Below, piece by piece: positions 1 through 7,536 of a DNA stretch of 53,484 nucleotides. The stretch is from Acidobacteriaceae bacterium (lineage in GTDB: Bacteria; Acidobacteriota; Terriglobia; Terriglobales; Acidobacteriaceae). The DNA lies in NCBI GenBank assembly GCA_003131585.1, contig PKVW01000056.1:177295-230778 (forward strand), in the 5' to 3' direction. The notes under the pieces were generated by a model. That model saw only the letters and a program-made list of their open reading frames with translations, ran no database searches and was not told the origin of the DNA. The translations under genes and the position numbers were made by a program. The first letter of the stretch is position 1. Every line of letters begins with the position of its first letter.

Positions 1-2
1 CC

Positions 3-2168
3 TCAGAGGCGCTGAACGGAAGACCTCCTGCCGAGCGAACGCGCCACGACTACCAGCGCGTGGTGAATGCCTACCGCTCTGTTTATCTGGGCGCGCCAGC
101 TTCCTCAAAAGCGGATCCCAGCGTGGTTGCGGTGGCTGAGACGCTGGTGGAAATGGGACGGCGTTTCGACGACGACAAGATTCTGAACGAGGCCATCGAG
201 CAATACAAGTTCCTGCGCCGCGAGTATCCCGGCAGCAAGTACCGTTTCGACGGACTGTTCACCATCGGCGAGATCTACAAGGACGATCTCAACGATGCCG
301 AAGCGGCGCGCGCCACCTTCCGGGAGTTTCTCCGCCATTATCCTCACAATCGCCTGGCCGACAGTGCCCGTCAGGCCATCGTCCAGCTAAACCAGGTAGC
401 GGAAGCCGAGAAGGCAGCGGATGCGCGGAAGGGTGCGGAGAAAAAACAGTTAGAGAAGAACGGCAACCACAAGGACGTGGGAGAAGCCGCCGGGAACAGT
501 CATGCTTCCCATCGGGATTCAGGGGAGGGCGAATCCTCGGAAGCGCGCTCCGGGCGTTTGCCGCGTGTGACTGGCCTGCGGCACTGGTCCACTCCCGACT
601 ACACGCGCGTTGCCATCGACGTGGAAAGCGAGGTAAAGTTTTCGTCCCGGCGAATCGCCAGTCCGGCGCGCATCTTTTTCGACCTGCGCGACACCAAGCT
701 GGCCTCCACGCTGGTCGGCAAGAGCTTTGACGTGGAGGACGGCTTCCTGAAGAAGGTTCGGGTGGCCCAGTTTGCGCCGGGCCGCACCCGCGTGGTGCTC
801 GAGGTCGACAACCTCTCCGATTACGACGCCTTCCTATTGCCCAATCCCTACCGTCTAATCATCGACATTCACGGCAAGAATGGGCGGGCGAAGCAGCCCA
901 AGGCCGCGGGCGAAACCACGCCGACGGAAGCGGATGGCGTGGCCGCGCCGAAAACAATCCCTGACGCCGACAGCGGCGCGAATTTATCGGACAAGCCCGC
1001 TGTCTTGGCACGCGCCGCTTTGGCGCAAACCGGGAAGGCGCCGATGGTCAGCTCGGACGTCAGCGATGACGCTACGCCATCTGCATCGGGGCCCACCGCT
1101 GCGAGTAAGAAGCCAACCACATCGGTAGTGAAAAAAGTTGTGGAAGCCGACGATGACGATGAGGACGCCGGCGCCTCGGCTGATGTGGCAAAGCGGAATG
1201 CTCAGGTGAAGAGGGTTTCGGGAGCGCGGAATACGGACGCCGCGAAAAAGGCGGCGAACAGGGATCTCGACAGCGACCCGAATAGCTCAGATTCGAGCGT
1301 CTCTGCCGCGCGAAACAATCCAGGCGACTCCCGGCGCAAGTCTGGGTCGCGCTCGCTCGCTTCCAGTAAGTTGGGAGGCGCCTCCAATCTGAGCATTCGC
1401 GAGGCGAAGCCCACCGCAAGCGGCGACCGTTCCCTGATTCGCGCCTTGGGACTGAAAATCGGCAAGATCGTGATCGATCCCGGGCACGGAGGCTACGATA
1501 CCGGCACCATCGGTCCCAACGGCCTGGAAGAAAAAGATCTCGTGCTCGAGGTAGGCCGGCGTTTGGGCAAGCTGCTGGAGACGCGGCTGGGCGCGGAAGT
1601 GGTTTATACGCGCAAGGACGACACCTTCATCCCGCTCGAGACTCGCACGGCGGTTGCCAACCAGTCTCGCGCCGATCTGTTCGTCTCCATCCACGCCAAC
1701 TCGAGCCACGATGCCGCGGCCCGGGGAGTCGAGACGTACTACCTGAATTTCACCTCGTCGCCGGAAGCCCTGGAGGTGGCGGCGCGCGAGAACGCGGTTT
1801 CGGAGAAGTCCATCTACGAACTGCAGGATCTGGTAAAGAAGATTGCGCTCAAGGAAAAGATCGAGGAGTCGCGGGAATTTGCCGGGGACGTGCAGGAGTC
1901 GCTGCACAGCGGTTTGGCGGTCAAGAGCCCGGCTATTCGCGACCGGGGCGTGAAGAAAGCCCCATTTATCGTGCTGATCGGCGCCAACATGCCCTCGATT
2001 CTGGCCGAGATTTCTTTTGTCAGCAATCCCACCGACGAGCACCGCCTCGCCACCAGCGAATACCGCCAGCGCATTGCCGAGTCGCTCTACCGCGGCATCG
2101 CCAACTATGTGAACGGGTTGAGCGGGGTCAAGGTCGCCAGCAAGATGGATAAGGGTGCTGGGCAGTAG
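3..2168 (+). CDS. N-acetylmuramoyl-L-alanine amidase with TPR and AMIN domains (5' end missing)
   Basis: Periplasmic zinc amidase that cuts the amide bond between MurNAc and L-Ala of peptidoglycan, in daughter-cell separation or wall turnover. The frame is open to the window edge, so the start lies upstream; residues are counted here from the GTG at 60. Residues 20-115 hold TPR-like helices, 115-165 a charged linker, 170-272 an AMIN domain (beta-rich, targets the enzyme to wall or pole), 275-460 a Ser/Ala/Asp-rich linker, and 466-690 an Amidase_3 domain. Visible motifs are VIDPGHGG (zinc His about 476), the following EEKD, SIHANSS (zinc His about 545) and the catalytic Glu in LAEISFVSN. The AMIN plus Amidase_3 order matches AmiC-type enzymes; the N-terminal TPR part and the long linker make it longer than the usual 400-450 residues. 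Domain calls are secure, the exact paralogue is not. Confidence 0.9.
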   Translation, partial: SEALNGRPPAERTRHDYQRVVNAYRSVYLGAPASSKADPSVVAVAETLVEMGRRFDDDKILNEAIEQYKFLRREYPGSKYRFDGLFTIGEIYKDDLNDAEAARATFREFLRHYPHNRLADSARQAIVQLNQVAEAEKAADARKGAEKKQLEKNGNHKDVGEAAGNSHASHRDSGEGESSEARSGRLPRVTGLRHWSTPDYTRVAIDVESEVKFSSRRIASPARIFFDLRDTKLASTLVGKSFDVEDGFLKKVRVAQFAPGRTRVVLEVDNLSDYDAFLLPNPYRLIIDIHGKNGRAKQPKAAGETTPTEADGVAAPKTIPDADSGANLSDKPAVLARAALAQTGKAPMVSSDVSDDATPSASGPTAASKKPTTSVVKKVVEADDDDEDAGASADVAKRNAQVKRVSGARNTDAAKKAANRDLDSDPNSSDSSVSAARNNPGDSRRKSGSRSLASSKLGGASNLSIREAKPTASGDRSLIRALGLKIGKIVIDPGHGGYDTGTIGPNGLEEKDLVLEVGRRLGKLLETRLGAEVVYTRKDDTFIPLETRTAVANQSRADLFVSIHANSSHDAAARGVETYYLNFTSSPEALEVAARENAVSEKSIYELQDLVKKIALKEKIEESREFAGDVQESLHSGLAVKSPAIRDRGVKKAPFIVLIGANMPSILAEISFVSNPTDEHRLATSEYRQRIAESLYRGIANYVNGLSGVKVASKMDKGAGQ

Positions 2169-2280
2169 TGTTTCTTGCCCACAGCCCACTAATTCCCATT
2201 CAGGCAACTTGTGCGCAGATTATCCGGCGCCTGCGTCTCCCACGTTGCCTCATTTCCGGTTTTCGCTTATCTTGAAGGGC

Positions 2281-2505
2281 ATGGAAGTACATCTCACCCC
2301 CGAGCAACAAGCTCAGCTTGCGCAGATCGCCAGCAAAGCCGGGACCGCCCCGGAACGGTTGGTGACAAATGTTGTGGCGCGCTTTCTCAACGAAGAAGCC
2401 CGTTTCCTTGCAGCCGTGGAAAAAGGAATAGCGGCAGCCGATCGGGGCGAGTTTATCAGCGAGGAAGAAATGGACGCCCGCCTTGAAGCGATGTTCAAGG
2501 TCTGA
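2281..2505 (+). CDS. Antitoxin of a ParE-type toxin-antitoxin pair
   Basis: A 74-residue protein beginning MEVHLTPEQQAQLAQIASKA. Its pattern (short strand, then helices, then an acidic tail with EEEMDARLEAMF) is that of small ParD/CopG-like antitoxins that bind their own promoter through the N-terminus and wrap the toxin with the C-terminus. The stop overlaps the ATG of the next gene (TGATG at 2503-2507), so the two are translationally coupled, as is normal for these pairs. An upstream in-frame start at 2155 would add about 40 residues overlapping the amidase end and is not supported. Family membership is inferred from size, tail and partner. Confidence 0.8.
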   Translation: MEVHLTPEQQAQLAQIASKAGTAPERLVTNVVARFLNEEARFLAAVEKGIAAADRGEFISEEEMDARLEAMFKV

Positions 2506-2780
2506 TGCGCATTCGCTGGACTGTCCCCGCCGCCGATGATTTGGAAAGCATCAAAAACTATCTCCAACGGCACTACCCGCATTTCGCAGAACCGACCGTG
2601 CGGACAATCTACGAGCGTATCCGTTCGCTTAAAGCCGCGCCCCACCGGGGCAGACCCGGCCACCGCAGCGGCACAAGAGAATTGCCGCTTACGCCGCTTC
2701 CGTATGTTGTCGTCTATTCAGTGAAACCCGAGGCTGTCGAAATCCTGCACATCCACCACGGGGCCCAAGACTGGCGTTGA
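2505..2780 (+). CDS. ParE/RelE-family toxin
   Basis: A 91-residue protein of the RelE/ParE fold. The opening MRIRWTVPAADDLESIKNYL matches the first strand and the two long helices of ParE toxins, and the C-terminal strands PYVVVYSVKPEAVEILHIHH end in the usual histidine-containing edge strand before DWR. ParE members poison DNA gyrase and RelE members cleave mRNA on the ribosome; the sequence alone does not decide, though the long N-terminal helices favour ParE. It overlaps the antitoxin stop by one base, giving coupled expression. The pair looks intact and probably self-regulating. Confidence 0.85.
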   Translation: MRIRWTVPAADDLESIKNYLQRHYPHFAEPTVRTIYERIRSLKAAPHRGRPGHRSGTRELPLTPLPYVVVYSVKPEAVEILHIHHGAQDWR

Positions 2781-2861
2781 GCAAACGGCTGTTCCGAAGC
2801 TGCTCGGTTTATTCTTTGGGCCACGACCCCGGCCCGCTGTGCGGTCCCAGCGACAAAACTC

Positions 2862-3213
2862 CTACGGTTGCGTTCCCGAAAATGTGCCGCTGAGACCGAA
2901 GCGAACCGGGGAGTTAGGATTGCATGCCCAGGTGCCCGTTATCGTACGGTTGCTAACAGTTCCCGTGCCGCCGAATACAGCGGCATCTCCAAACTGGTCA
3001 GCCTCAGCGAATAACAGGTCTATCGGGGCATTCGCAGTTGCGGGATTGGCGGCAACCCCAATCAAGACAGCCGCTGGCGGATATATGAAGCTTCCTGTGC
3101 CGCTGATGGAGCCTTGCCCTGTATTGTTGTCAGCGATGAAGCAGGCTGGTCCCTCTACTGTGAACGTGCCAGAGGTCAAAGCGGTAATGTTTGGTACTGT
3201 CCTAATTTGCGAA
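2862..3213 (-). pseudogene. Relic of a secreted beta-rich protein gene (3' part only)
   Basis: The minus strand reads about 115 codons rich in Gly, Thr, Ala and Asn, including GTFTVEGPACFIADN and WACNPNSPVRFGLSGTFSG before the stop. This resembles the C-terminal repeat-like part of acidobacterial secreted or lipoproteins that begin with a signal peptide. No signal peptide or proper start exists here: the frame runs back into a perfect palindrome at 3197-3223 and then into unrelated AT-rich DNA. The only in-frame start (3245) would translate the palindrome. I read it as a truncated gene whose 5' part was lost at the palindrome. Function unknown. Confidence 0.55.
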
Positions 3214-3223
3214 ATTAGGACAG
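3197..3223. repeat. Perfect 12-bp inverted repeat with 3-base loop
   Basis: Arms CTGTCCTAATTT and AAATTAGGACAG flank the loop GCG with no mismatch. It lies exactly where the relic gene on the minus strand loses its homologous reading frame, so it may be the end or fused ends of a lost mobile element. It could also act as a terminator-like hairpin, but there is no T-run. Confidence 0.7.
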
Positions 3224-3304
3224 CACCTAATTTTTCCTCCGGCAACTTTTTCCCCTCCTCTGTGGTCTAATTACAGAGGTCATCGGCGATCTCATGAATC
3301 GTCA

Positions 3305-3400
3305 GCGAACACGGGCCAGGACAGGGGCTAAAGCCCGACTTCTGAGGGCCGCTCGGCGGCACCCTTCGGCGCGCTTCGCTTGCTGAGGGCAGGCTAAGAA
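3305..3400. repeat. Intergenic short-palindrome repeat cluster
   Basis: Contains GGGGCTAAAGCCC (about 3325-3337) and a GC-rich stretch with GGCGGCACCCTTCGGCG. The first palindrome recurs at 25342-25354 (as GGGCTTTAGCCC) and in a variant at 39841, so it belongs to a dispersed family in this genome. Confidence 0.5.
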
Positions 3401-3455
3401 CTGGAAGCCGTGCCCTTCCCGAACCGATTTGCGAGATGGATTCTGGAGGGATTCT

Positions 3456-4643
3456 GTGCCCAGCGGTGCATTCATGCGCTCTTCAAAGTCTCTGCTCATA
3501 TTGGCTATCGTTGTTTGTCTGGCCAGCGTGGCCAGCCCAGGCGCGGATTCGCCCGCGCCGCCGATCCTCCCCAGGCAGTTCGCCGGCTGGCAGATCCAAG
3601 GCGCGCCTCACCCCAGCAAAGATGCCGCGGCCGCCGACCCCACCCATGCGGCCCTGCTGAAGGAATACGGGTTCACGGATTTCGAGTCTGCCATCTACAA
3701 GAGTGACGACGGCCGCACGCTGAAAATCCGCGCCGCGCGATTCACCGACGCGAGCGGCGCTTTCGGCGCATACAGTTTCTACTTGCAGCCGGAGATGGCG
3801 CGGGAAGAGATCGGCGACCGGGGCGCATCGCTCGATCGGCGCGTGCTGTTTTATCGCGGGCACATCCTGGTGGAGGCGGTGTTCAGCCAGTTGTCGGTGA
3901 TGTCGGCGGCGGGACTGCGTGAGCTGGCTGGCGTGCTGCCGCGTCCCAGCGGAAATGCGGGCAGCCTGCCCCCGATTCTCGCTTTCCTGCCGCACCACGG
4001 CTATGCCGCGAATACCGAGAAATACGCGGAGGGCCCGCTGGCTCTGGTCGCGGTCGGATCTCCTCTTCCGGCGGACCTGGTCGATTTCAGCGCCAGCCCC
4101 GAAGTGGCGCTCGGGCAGTACTCCACTGCGGGCGGAGAAGCCACGCTGATGCTGATCGAGTATCCGACGCCGGCGTTGGCTGCCGAACACTTGCGCCGCA
4201 TCGACGCCGCCCATCATGCCCCTCAACCCCAGGCCGGGGTTGCGGCCATCGAAACCGTCGGCCCGTTTTTCGATAAGCGCTCCGGGCCGATCGTCGCCAT
4301 CGCGGCCGGCGCGCTTTCCCAGCGCGACGCACAGACGCTCTTGGGTGCGGTGAACTACGACGCCAGCGTCACTTGGAACGAGAACACGTATTTCGACAAG
4401 AAAAACAACATTGCCAACTTGCTGGTGAACGTCATTATTTTGTGCGTTATCGTGGGTGCGCTGGCGCTTGCGGCGGGAATCGCCTTCGGCGGCGCTCGCG
4501 TGCTCTTGCGGCGGGTTTTCCCCGGACCAGTTTTCGGTCGTCCCGACCAAACCGAGTTCATTTCTCTTCATCTGGCCGATACGGCGGCGGAGGGTCCTGC
4601 GGGTCGCCCGTCGGGCACCGGGGAGAGCTCAAACGGTTCTTAA
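3456..4643 (+). CDS. Membrane-anchored exported protein, DUF6599-like
   Basis: About 395 residues. The GTG at 3456 is chosen as start because GGAGGG (3445-3450) sits five bases upstream; ATG 3474 lacks such a site and would only remove six residues. Then come a signal peptide (SSKSLLILAIVVCLASVASPGA), a large extracytoplasmic mixed alpha/beta region, and one membrane helix near the C-terminus (NLLVNVIILCVIVGALALAAG) followed by a basic cytoplasmic tail. The early motif LPRQFAGWQ and overall layout resemble DUF6599, a family I associate with Acidobacteriota. No catalytic motif is visible and the function is unknown. The gene stands alone. Confidence 0.75.
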   Translation: MPSGAFMRSSKSLLILAIVVCLASVASPGADSPAPPILPRQFAGWQIQGAPHPSKDAAAADPTHAALLKEYGFTDFESAIYKSDDGRTLKIRAARFTDASGAFGAYSFYLQPEMAREEIGDRGASLDRRVLFYRGHILVEAVFSQLSVMSAAGLRELAGVLPRPSGNAGSLPPILAFLPHHGYAANTEKYAEGPLALVAVGSPLPADLVDFSASPEVALGQYSTAGGEATLMLIEYPTPALAAEHLRRIDAAHHAPQPQAGVAAIETVGPFFDKRSGPIVAIAAGALSQRDAQTLLGAVNYDASVTWNENTYFDKKNNIANLLVNVIILCVIVGALALAAGIAFGGARVLLRRVFPGPVFGRPDQTEFISLHLADTAAEGPAGRPSGTGESSNGS

Positions 4644-4769
4644 GTGCTTTAGGGGTATTGGCTTAGGACCGTTTTGCCGATTTATCGTCTCAAATTGGAA
4701 CAATTAGGCCGCTTATTGATTGATTCTGTAACTCATTGAAAATAAAGACATTTATTTCCCAAAAACTGC

Positions 4770-4799
4770 TTGACACCCTGCTTTTTCGGCCCATAAGAT
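4770..4799 (+). promoter_or_regulatory. Candidate sigma70 promoter
   Basis: A perfect -35 box TTGACA (4770-4775) is followed after 18 bases by TAAGAT (4794-4799; four of six bases fit TATAAT). Transcription would start near 4806, about 50 bases before a terminator hairpin, which suggests a short RNA or an attenuated leader rather than a plain mRNA. Confidence 0.4.
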
Positions 4800-4856
4800 T
4801 TTGTCCAGAAAGTTTTGACGGCTTTGCCTCCGTTGGAACTATTCTCCCTAGAAGAA

Positions 4857-4892
4857 AAGGCCGCCCTGTTGCCGGGTGGCCTTTTCGTTTTG
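4857..4892 (+). terminator. Intrinsic terminator-like hairpin
   Basis: Stem AAGGCCGCCC / GGGTGGCCTT (4857-4866 and 4874-4883, one G-T pair) with a seven-base loop, followed by the T-rich run TTCGTTTTG. It lies upstream of the zinc-ribbon gene, so it either ends a short transcript from the promoter at 4770 or attenuates that gene. Confidence 0.6.
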
Positions 4893-5042
4893 CTCATGAA
4901 CCGATCCGCATGTGGAGGAAAGCATGTGGAAATATAAGGCGGAGCGGGCGCAACGGAACTCTTACGCGCAACTTGCGTATCATGTGCTGAGCGGTATGTT
5001 GTGGCAACGGGCTCCGTTCGCGAATCGGCGCGGGAGGAAATC

Positions 5043-5546
5043 ATGTTCTGCGATGGATGTGGCACGGCGGTGCAACCCGGGCAGGCGTTTTGCAGCCGGT
5101 GCGGCAAGCAAGTTGTCGGGCCAGTGACGGCGATGCAGTTGCGCCCCGGGCGCGTGCAGGGGCACGTTCATCTGCTGGGCATCCTCTGGCTGGCGATTTC
5201 GGCGTTCAACACGATTGGCGGCGTGATCCTGTATATCCTTGCCAACACTTTGTTAGCTCATTTGCACGAGATGGGCGCACCGCCGGAAGCTCCCACCGGA
5301 TTCTTGCGTCCGTTGCTCAGCGTTGTGGCCATCTTGGTGCTGGCCAAGGCTGCTTGCGGATTCATCGCCGGATGGGGCTTGTTGAAGCGCGAACCTTGGG
5401 CTCGCATCATCGTGCTGGTTCTGGGTTTCATCTCGCTATTCAATATTCCCTTCGGTACGGTCGTCGGTATCTATACTCTTTGGGTCCTGTTGCCCGCCCA
5501 ATCGCAACAGGAATACGACTCCCTAGTCGCCGCTCGCGCGGCATAA
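5043..5546 (+). CDS. Zinc-ribbon membrane protein
   Basis: 167 residues. The ATG at 5043 follows GGGAGGAAAT directly and starts MFCDGCGTAVQPGQAFCSRC, a zinc ribbon with two CxxC pairs at residues 3-6 and 17-20. Three or four hydrophobic segments follow (LLGILWLAISAFNTIGGVI; LLSVVAILVLAKAACGF; IIVLVLGFISLFNIPFGTVV), so the ribbon is a cytoplasmic head on a small integral membrane protein. Such zinc_ribbon_2 membrane proteins are widespread in Acidobacteriota and of unknown role. The gene is preceded by a terminator-like hairpin and followed by tRNA-Thr. Confidence 0.8.
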   Translation: MFCDGCGTAVQPGQAFCSRCGKQVVGPVTAMQLRPGRVQGHVHLLGILWLAISAFNTIGGVILYILANTLLAHLHEMGAPPEAPTGFLRPLLSVVAILVLAKAACGFIAGWGLLKREPWARIIVLVLGFISLFNIPFGTVVGIYTLWVLLPAQSQQEYDSLVAARAA

Positions 5547-5651
5547 ATTGAGCGGATGGGAGTCCGATTCTCTTCCGGAGGCGATAGTCTGCCTCGACCG
5601 TCCGCGGTTCCTCCGCCTGCGATTTGATAAACTGGAGCGGTCAAACCAGAA

Positions 5652-5727
5652 GCCGACGTAGCTCAGTTGGTAGAGCAGCCGATTCGTAATCGGCAGGTCA
5701 GCGGTTCAACTCCGCTCGTCGGCTCCA
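5652..5727 (+). tRNA. tRNA-Thr (anticodon CGT)
   Basis: Acceptor arms GCCGACG and CGTCGGC pair fully. The D arm GCTCAGTTGGTAGAGC, anticodon stem-loop GCCGA-TTCGTAA-TCGGC and T arm AGCGGTTCAACTCCGCT are all canonical. The anticodon CGT reads ACG, hence threonine. The CCA end is encoded (5725-5727). Confidence 0.97.
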
Positions 5728-6020
5728 TCTTTCTCCTCCTCGAAACCTGCGCAAGATTCCCGAACCAGAGTCCGTTGAGTTCTCGACGTTTCGCGCCAGC
5801 TGAAGGAGAATGGCATCAGCGACCTGGCTGCTTGGTCCGGCGCGAGTGGTCAAGCAGTAAGTGAAATCCTCTCAGAGTTCACGTCGGTTCCAACGGTTTT
5901 GTCCTGGGCGCGGTCCTTTTCAGCCTTTCTTCTTTCTGGTACTGTTTTGAGTCCGCCAGACGCCAGTTCAGACGAGGCGCGTTTGGCTTGCACGATTCTT
6001 CCCGGGGAAAGGACCACCGC

Positions 6021-7202
6021 GTGATTGTTGGAGTTCCGAAGGAAAGCTATCCGGGAGAGCGGCGGGTAGCGCTGGTTCCCGCGGTCATCCCCATGCTCGC
6101 CAAGGCTGGACTCGAAGTGGTTGTGGAATCGCGTGCGGGCGAGCAGGCGGGTTATCCCGATTCGGTTTACCTCGAGAAGGGGGGAAAGATTTTTCCCGAT
6201 CGCGCCGCCGTGTTCAGCGCTGCTGACATTATTGTGCAGGTGCTTTGCTACGGCTCGAATGACGTGACCGGCAAAGCCGACCTTCCCCTGCTGCGTCGCG
6301 ATCAGTTGCTGATTGGATTTCTGCGCCCCTTCGGTTCCACCGAAGCAACTCAGCAGATTGCCGCGGCCGGCGTCACCTCATTTTCCGTGGAACTCGTGCC
6401 GCGCACTACGCGGGCGCAGAGCATGGATGCGCTTTCCTCGATGGGGACGATCTGCGGTTACAAAGCGGTGCTGCTGGCGGCGGAAACCTCCATCAGAATC
6501 TTTCCCATGATGACCACGGCCGCCGGTACCATCACGCCGGCGCGGGTATTCGTCATCGGCGCCGGAGTGGCCGGACTCCAGGCCATCTCCACCGCGCGCA
6601 GGCTGGGCGCGGTAGCGTCCGCGTACGACATGCGCGCCGCCTCTAAAGAGCAAGTGCAGAGCCTGGGAGGGCGCTTCGTCGAGCTGCCGATTGAGGCCAA
6701 GGATGCGCAGGATGCCCGCGGCTACGGTACTGTGCAGGATGAGACCTTCTACGCCCGGCAGCGCGAACTCCTGACGCGCGTGGTTGCGGAGAGCGATGTG
6801 GTGATCACGGCCGCGGTGATTCCCGGGAAAAAGTCGCCGGTGCTGATCACGGCGGACATGGTTAAAGGGATGGCCCCCGGCTCCGTGATCGTCGATCTTG
6901 CCTCCGAGCGCGGCGGCAACTGCGAGCTCACCCGCACCGGAGAAACGGTCAAAGAGCACGGCGTCTCGATTATCGGCGCCATTAATCTGGCTAGCAGCGT
7001 CCCGTACCATGCCAGCCAGATGTATGCCCGCAACGTCGCCACGTTTCTCGCGTATATCGTGAAAGAGGGCAAGTTGCAGCTGAACCTGCAGGACGAGATT
7101 ATCCGCGAGACGATGGTCACGCGTGGTGGTGAAATAGTGAACGCACGAGTGCGAGAGTTTTACAAACTACCGGAGCTGGCCCCGGTTGTTGCTGCGAAGT
7201 AA
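6021..7202 (+). CDS. pntA: NAD(P) transhydrogenase subunit alpha, part 1 (soluble NAD(H)-binding)
   Basis: 393 residues. GTG at 6021 is preferred over TTG at 5988: the protein then begins MIVGVPKESYPGERRVALVP, as in the family, and GGGGAAAGGA lies seven bases upstream. This is domain I of proton-translocating transhydrogenase, which moves hydride from NADH to NADP+ using the proton gradient. Visible are the AlaDH/PNT N-terminal domain (residues 1-130), a Rossmann NAD-binding domain with VIGAGVAGLQAISTARRLGA, and RAASKEQVQSLGGRF behind it. It is the first gene of a pntA1-pntA2-pntB operon, the split arrangement known from Rhodospirillum and many other bacteria rather than the fused E. coli PntA. 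Confidence 0.95.
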   Translation: MIVGVPKESYPGERRVALVPAVIPMLAKAGLEVVVESRAGEQAGYPDSVYLEKGGKIFPDRAAVFSAADIIVQVLCYGSNDVTGKADLPLLRRDQLLIGFLRPFGSTEATQQIAAAGVTSFSVELVPRTTRAQSMDALSSMGTICGYKAVLLAAETSIRIFPMMTTAAGTITPARVFVIGAGVAGLQAISTARRLGAVASAYDMRAASKEQVQSLGGRFVELPIEAKDAQDARGYGTVQDETFYARQRELLTRVVAESDVVITAAVIPGKKSPVLITADMVKGMAPGSVIVDLASERGGNCELTRTGETVKEHGVSIIGAINLASSVPYHASQMYARNVATFLAYIVKEGKLQLNLQDEIIRETMVTRGGEIVNARVREFYKLPELAPVVAAK

Positions 7203-7238
7203 GAACTCAATACTGAGAACCGAGAACTGGAGAAGTAC

Positions 7239-7535
7239 ATGGGTTCTAACCTGATCGACGCGCTTTTCATTTTCATGCTGGCCTGCTTCATTGGCTTCGA
7301 GGTCATCCGCCACGTTTCGCCCTTGCTGCACACTCCGCTGATGTCGCTGACCAACGCTCTCGACGCCATTGCCGTTGTAGGCGCGATTGTGCTGGTGGGC
7401 GAGCGCAAGAGCGCGTTTGCGACGGTCTTGGGCGTGATTGCCATTATTGCCGCCACCAGCAACGTGGTGGGTGGATTCCTGATCACCGACCGCATGCTCA
7501 AGATGTTCAAGAGCAGCCGCCCGGTGAAAAAATAA
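7239..7535 (+). CDS. NAD(P) transhydrogenase subunit alpha, part 2 (membrane)
   Basis: 98 residues with three or four membrane helices (IDALFIFMLACFIGFEVI; ALDAIAVVGAIVLVG; ATVLGVIAIIAATSNVVGGF) and a short basic tail. It equals the C-terminal membrane part of E. coli PntA and, with the PntB helices, forms the proton channel. The ATG follows GGAGAAGTAC. It sits 36 bases after pntA1 and one base before pntB, so the three are cotranscribed. The family motif around SNVVGGFLITDRML is present. Confidence 0.93.
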   Translation: MGSNLIDALFIFMLACFIGFEVIRHVSPLLHTPLMSLTNALDAIAVVGAIVLVGERKSAFATVLGVIAIIAATSNVVGGFLITDRMLKMFKSSRPVKK

Positions 7536-7536
7536 A

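Larger units (their letters stand above)
4644..5042. other. Intergenic region with promoter, terminator and no clear gene
   Basis: About 400 bases. It is AT-richer than its neighbours up to 4800, then holds a sigma70-like promoter (4770-4799), a short transcribable stretch and an intrinsic-terminator hairpin (4857-4892). A short open frame from ATG 4924 has a good Shine-Dalgarno site but overlaps the next gene and has unconvincing composition. Confidence 0.5.

Noticed and set aside
1287-2207. Long open frame on the minus strand under the amidase gene
   Set aside because: It mirrors the codon bias of the amidase on the other strand, whose catalytic motifs are clear.
4924-5127. Short open frame with a good Shine-Dalgarno site (GGAGGAAAGC) before the zinc-ribbon gene
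   Set aside because: It overlaps the zinc-ribbon gene by 85 bases in another frame, and its residue composition is not protein-like.
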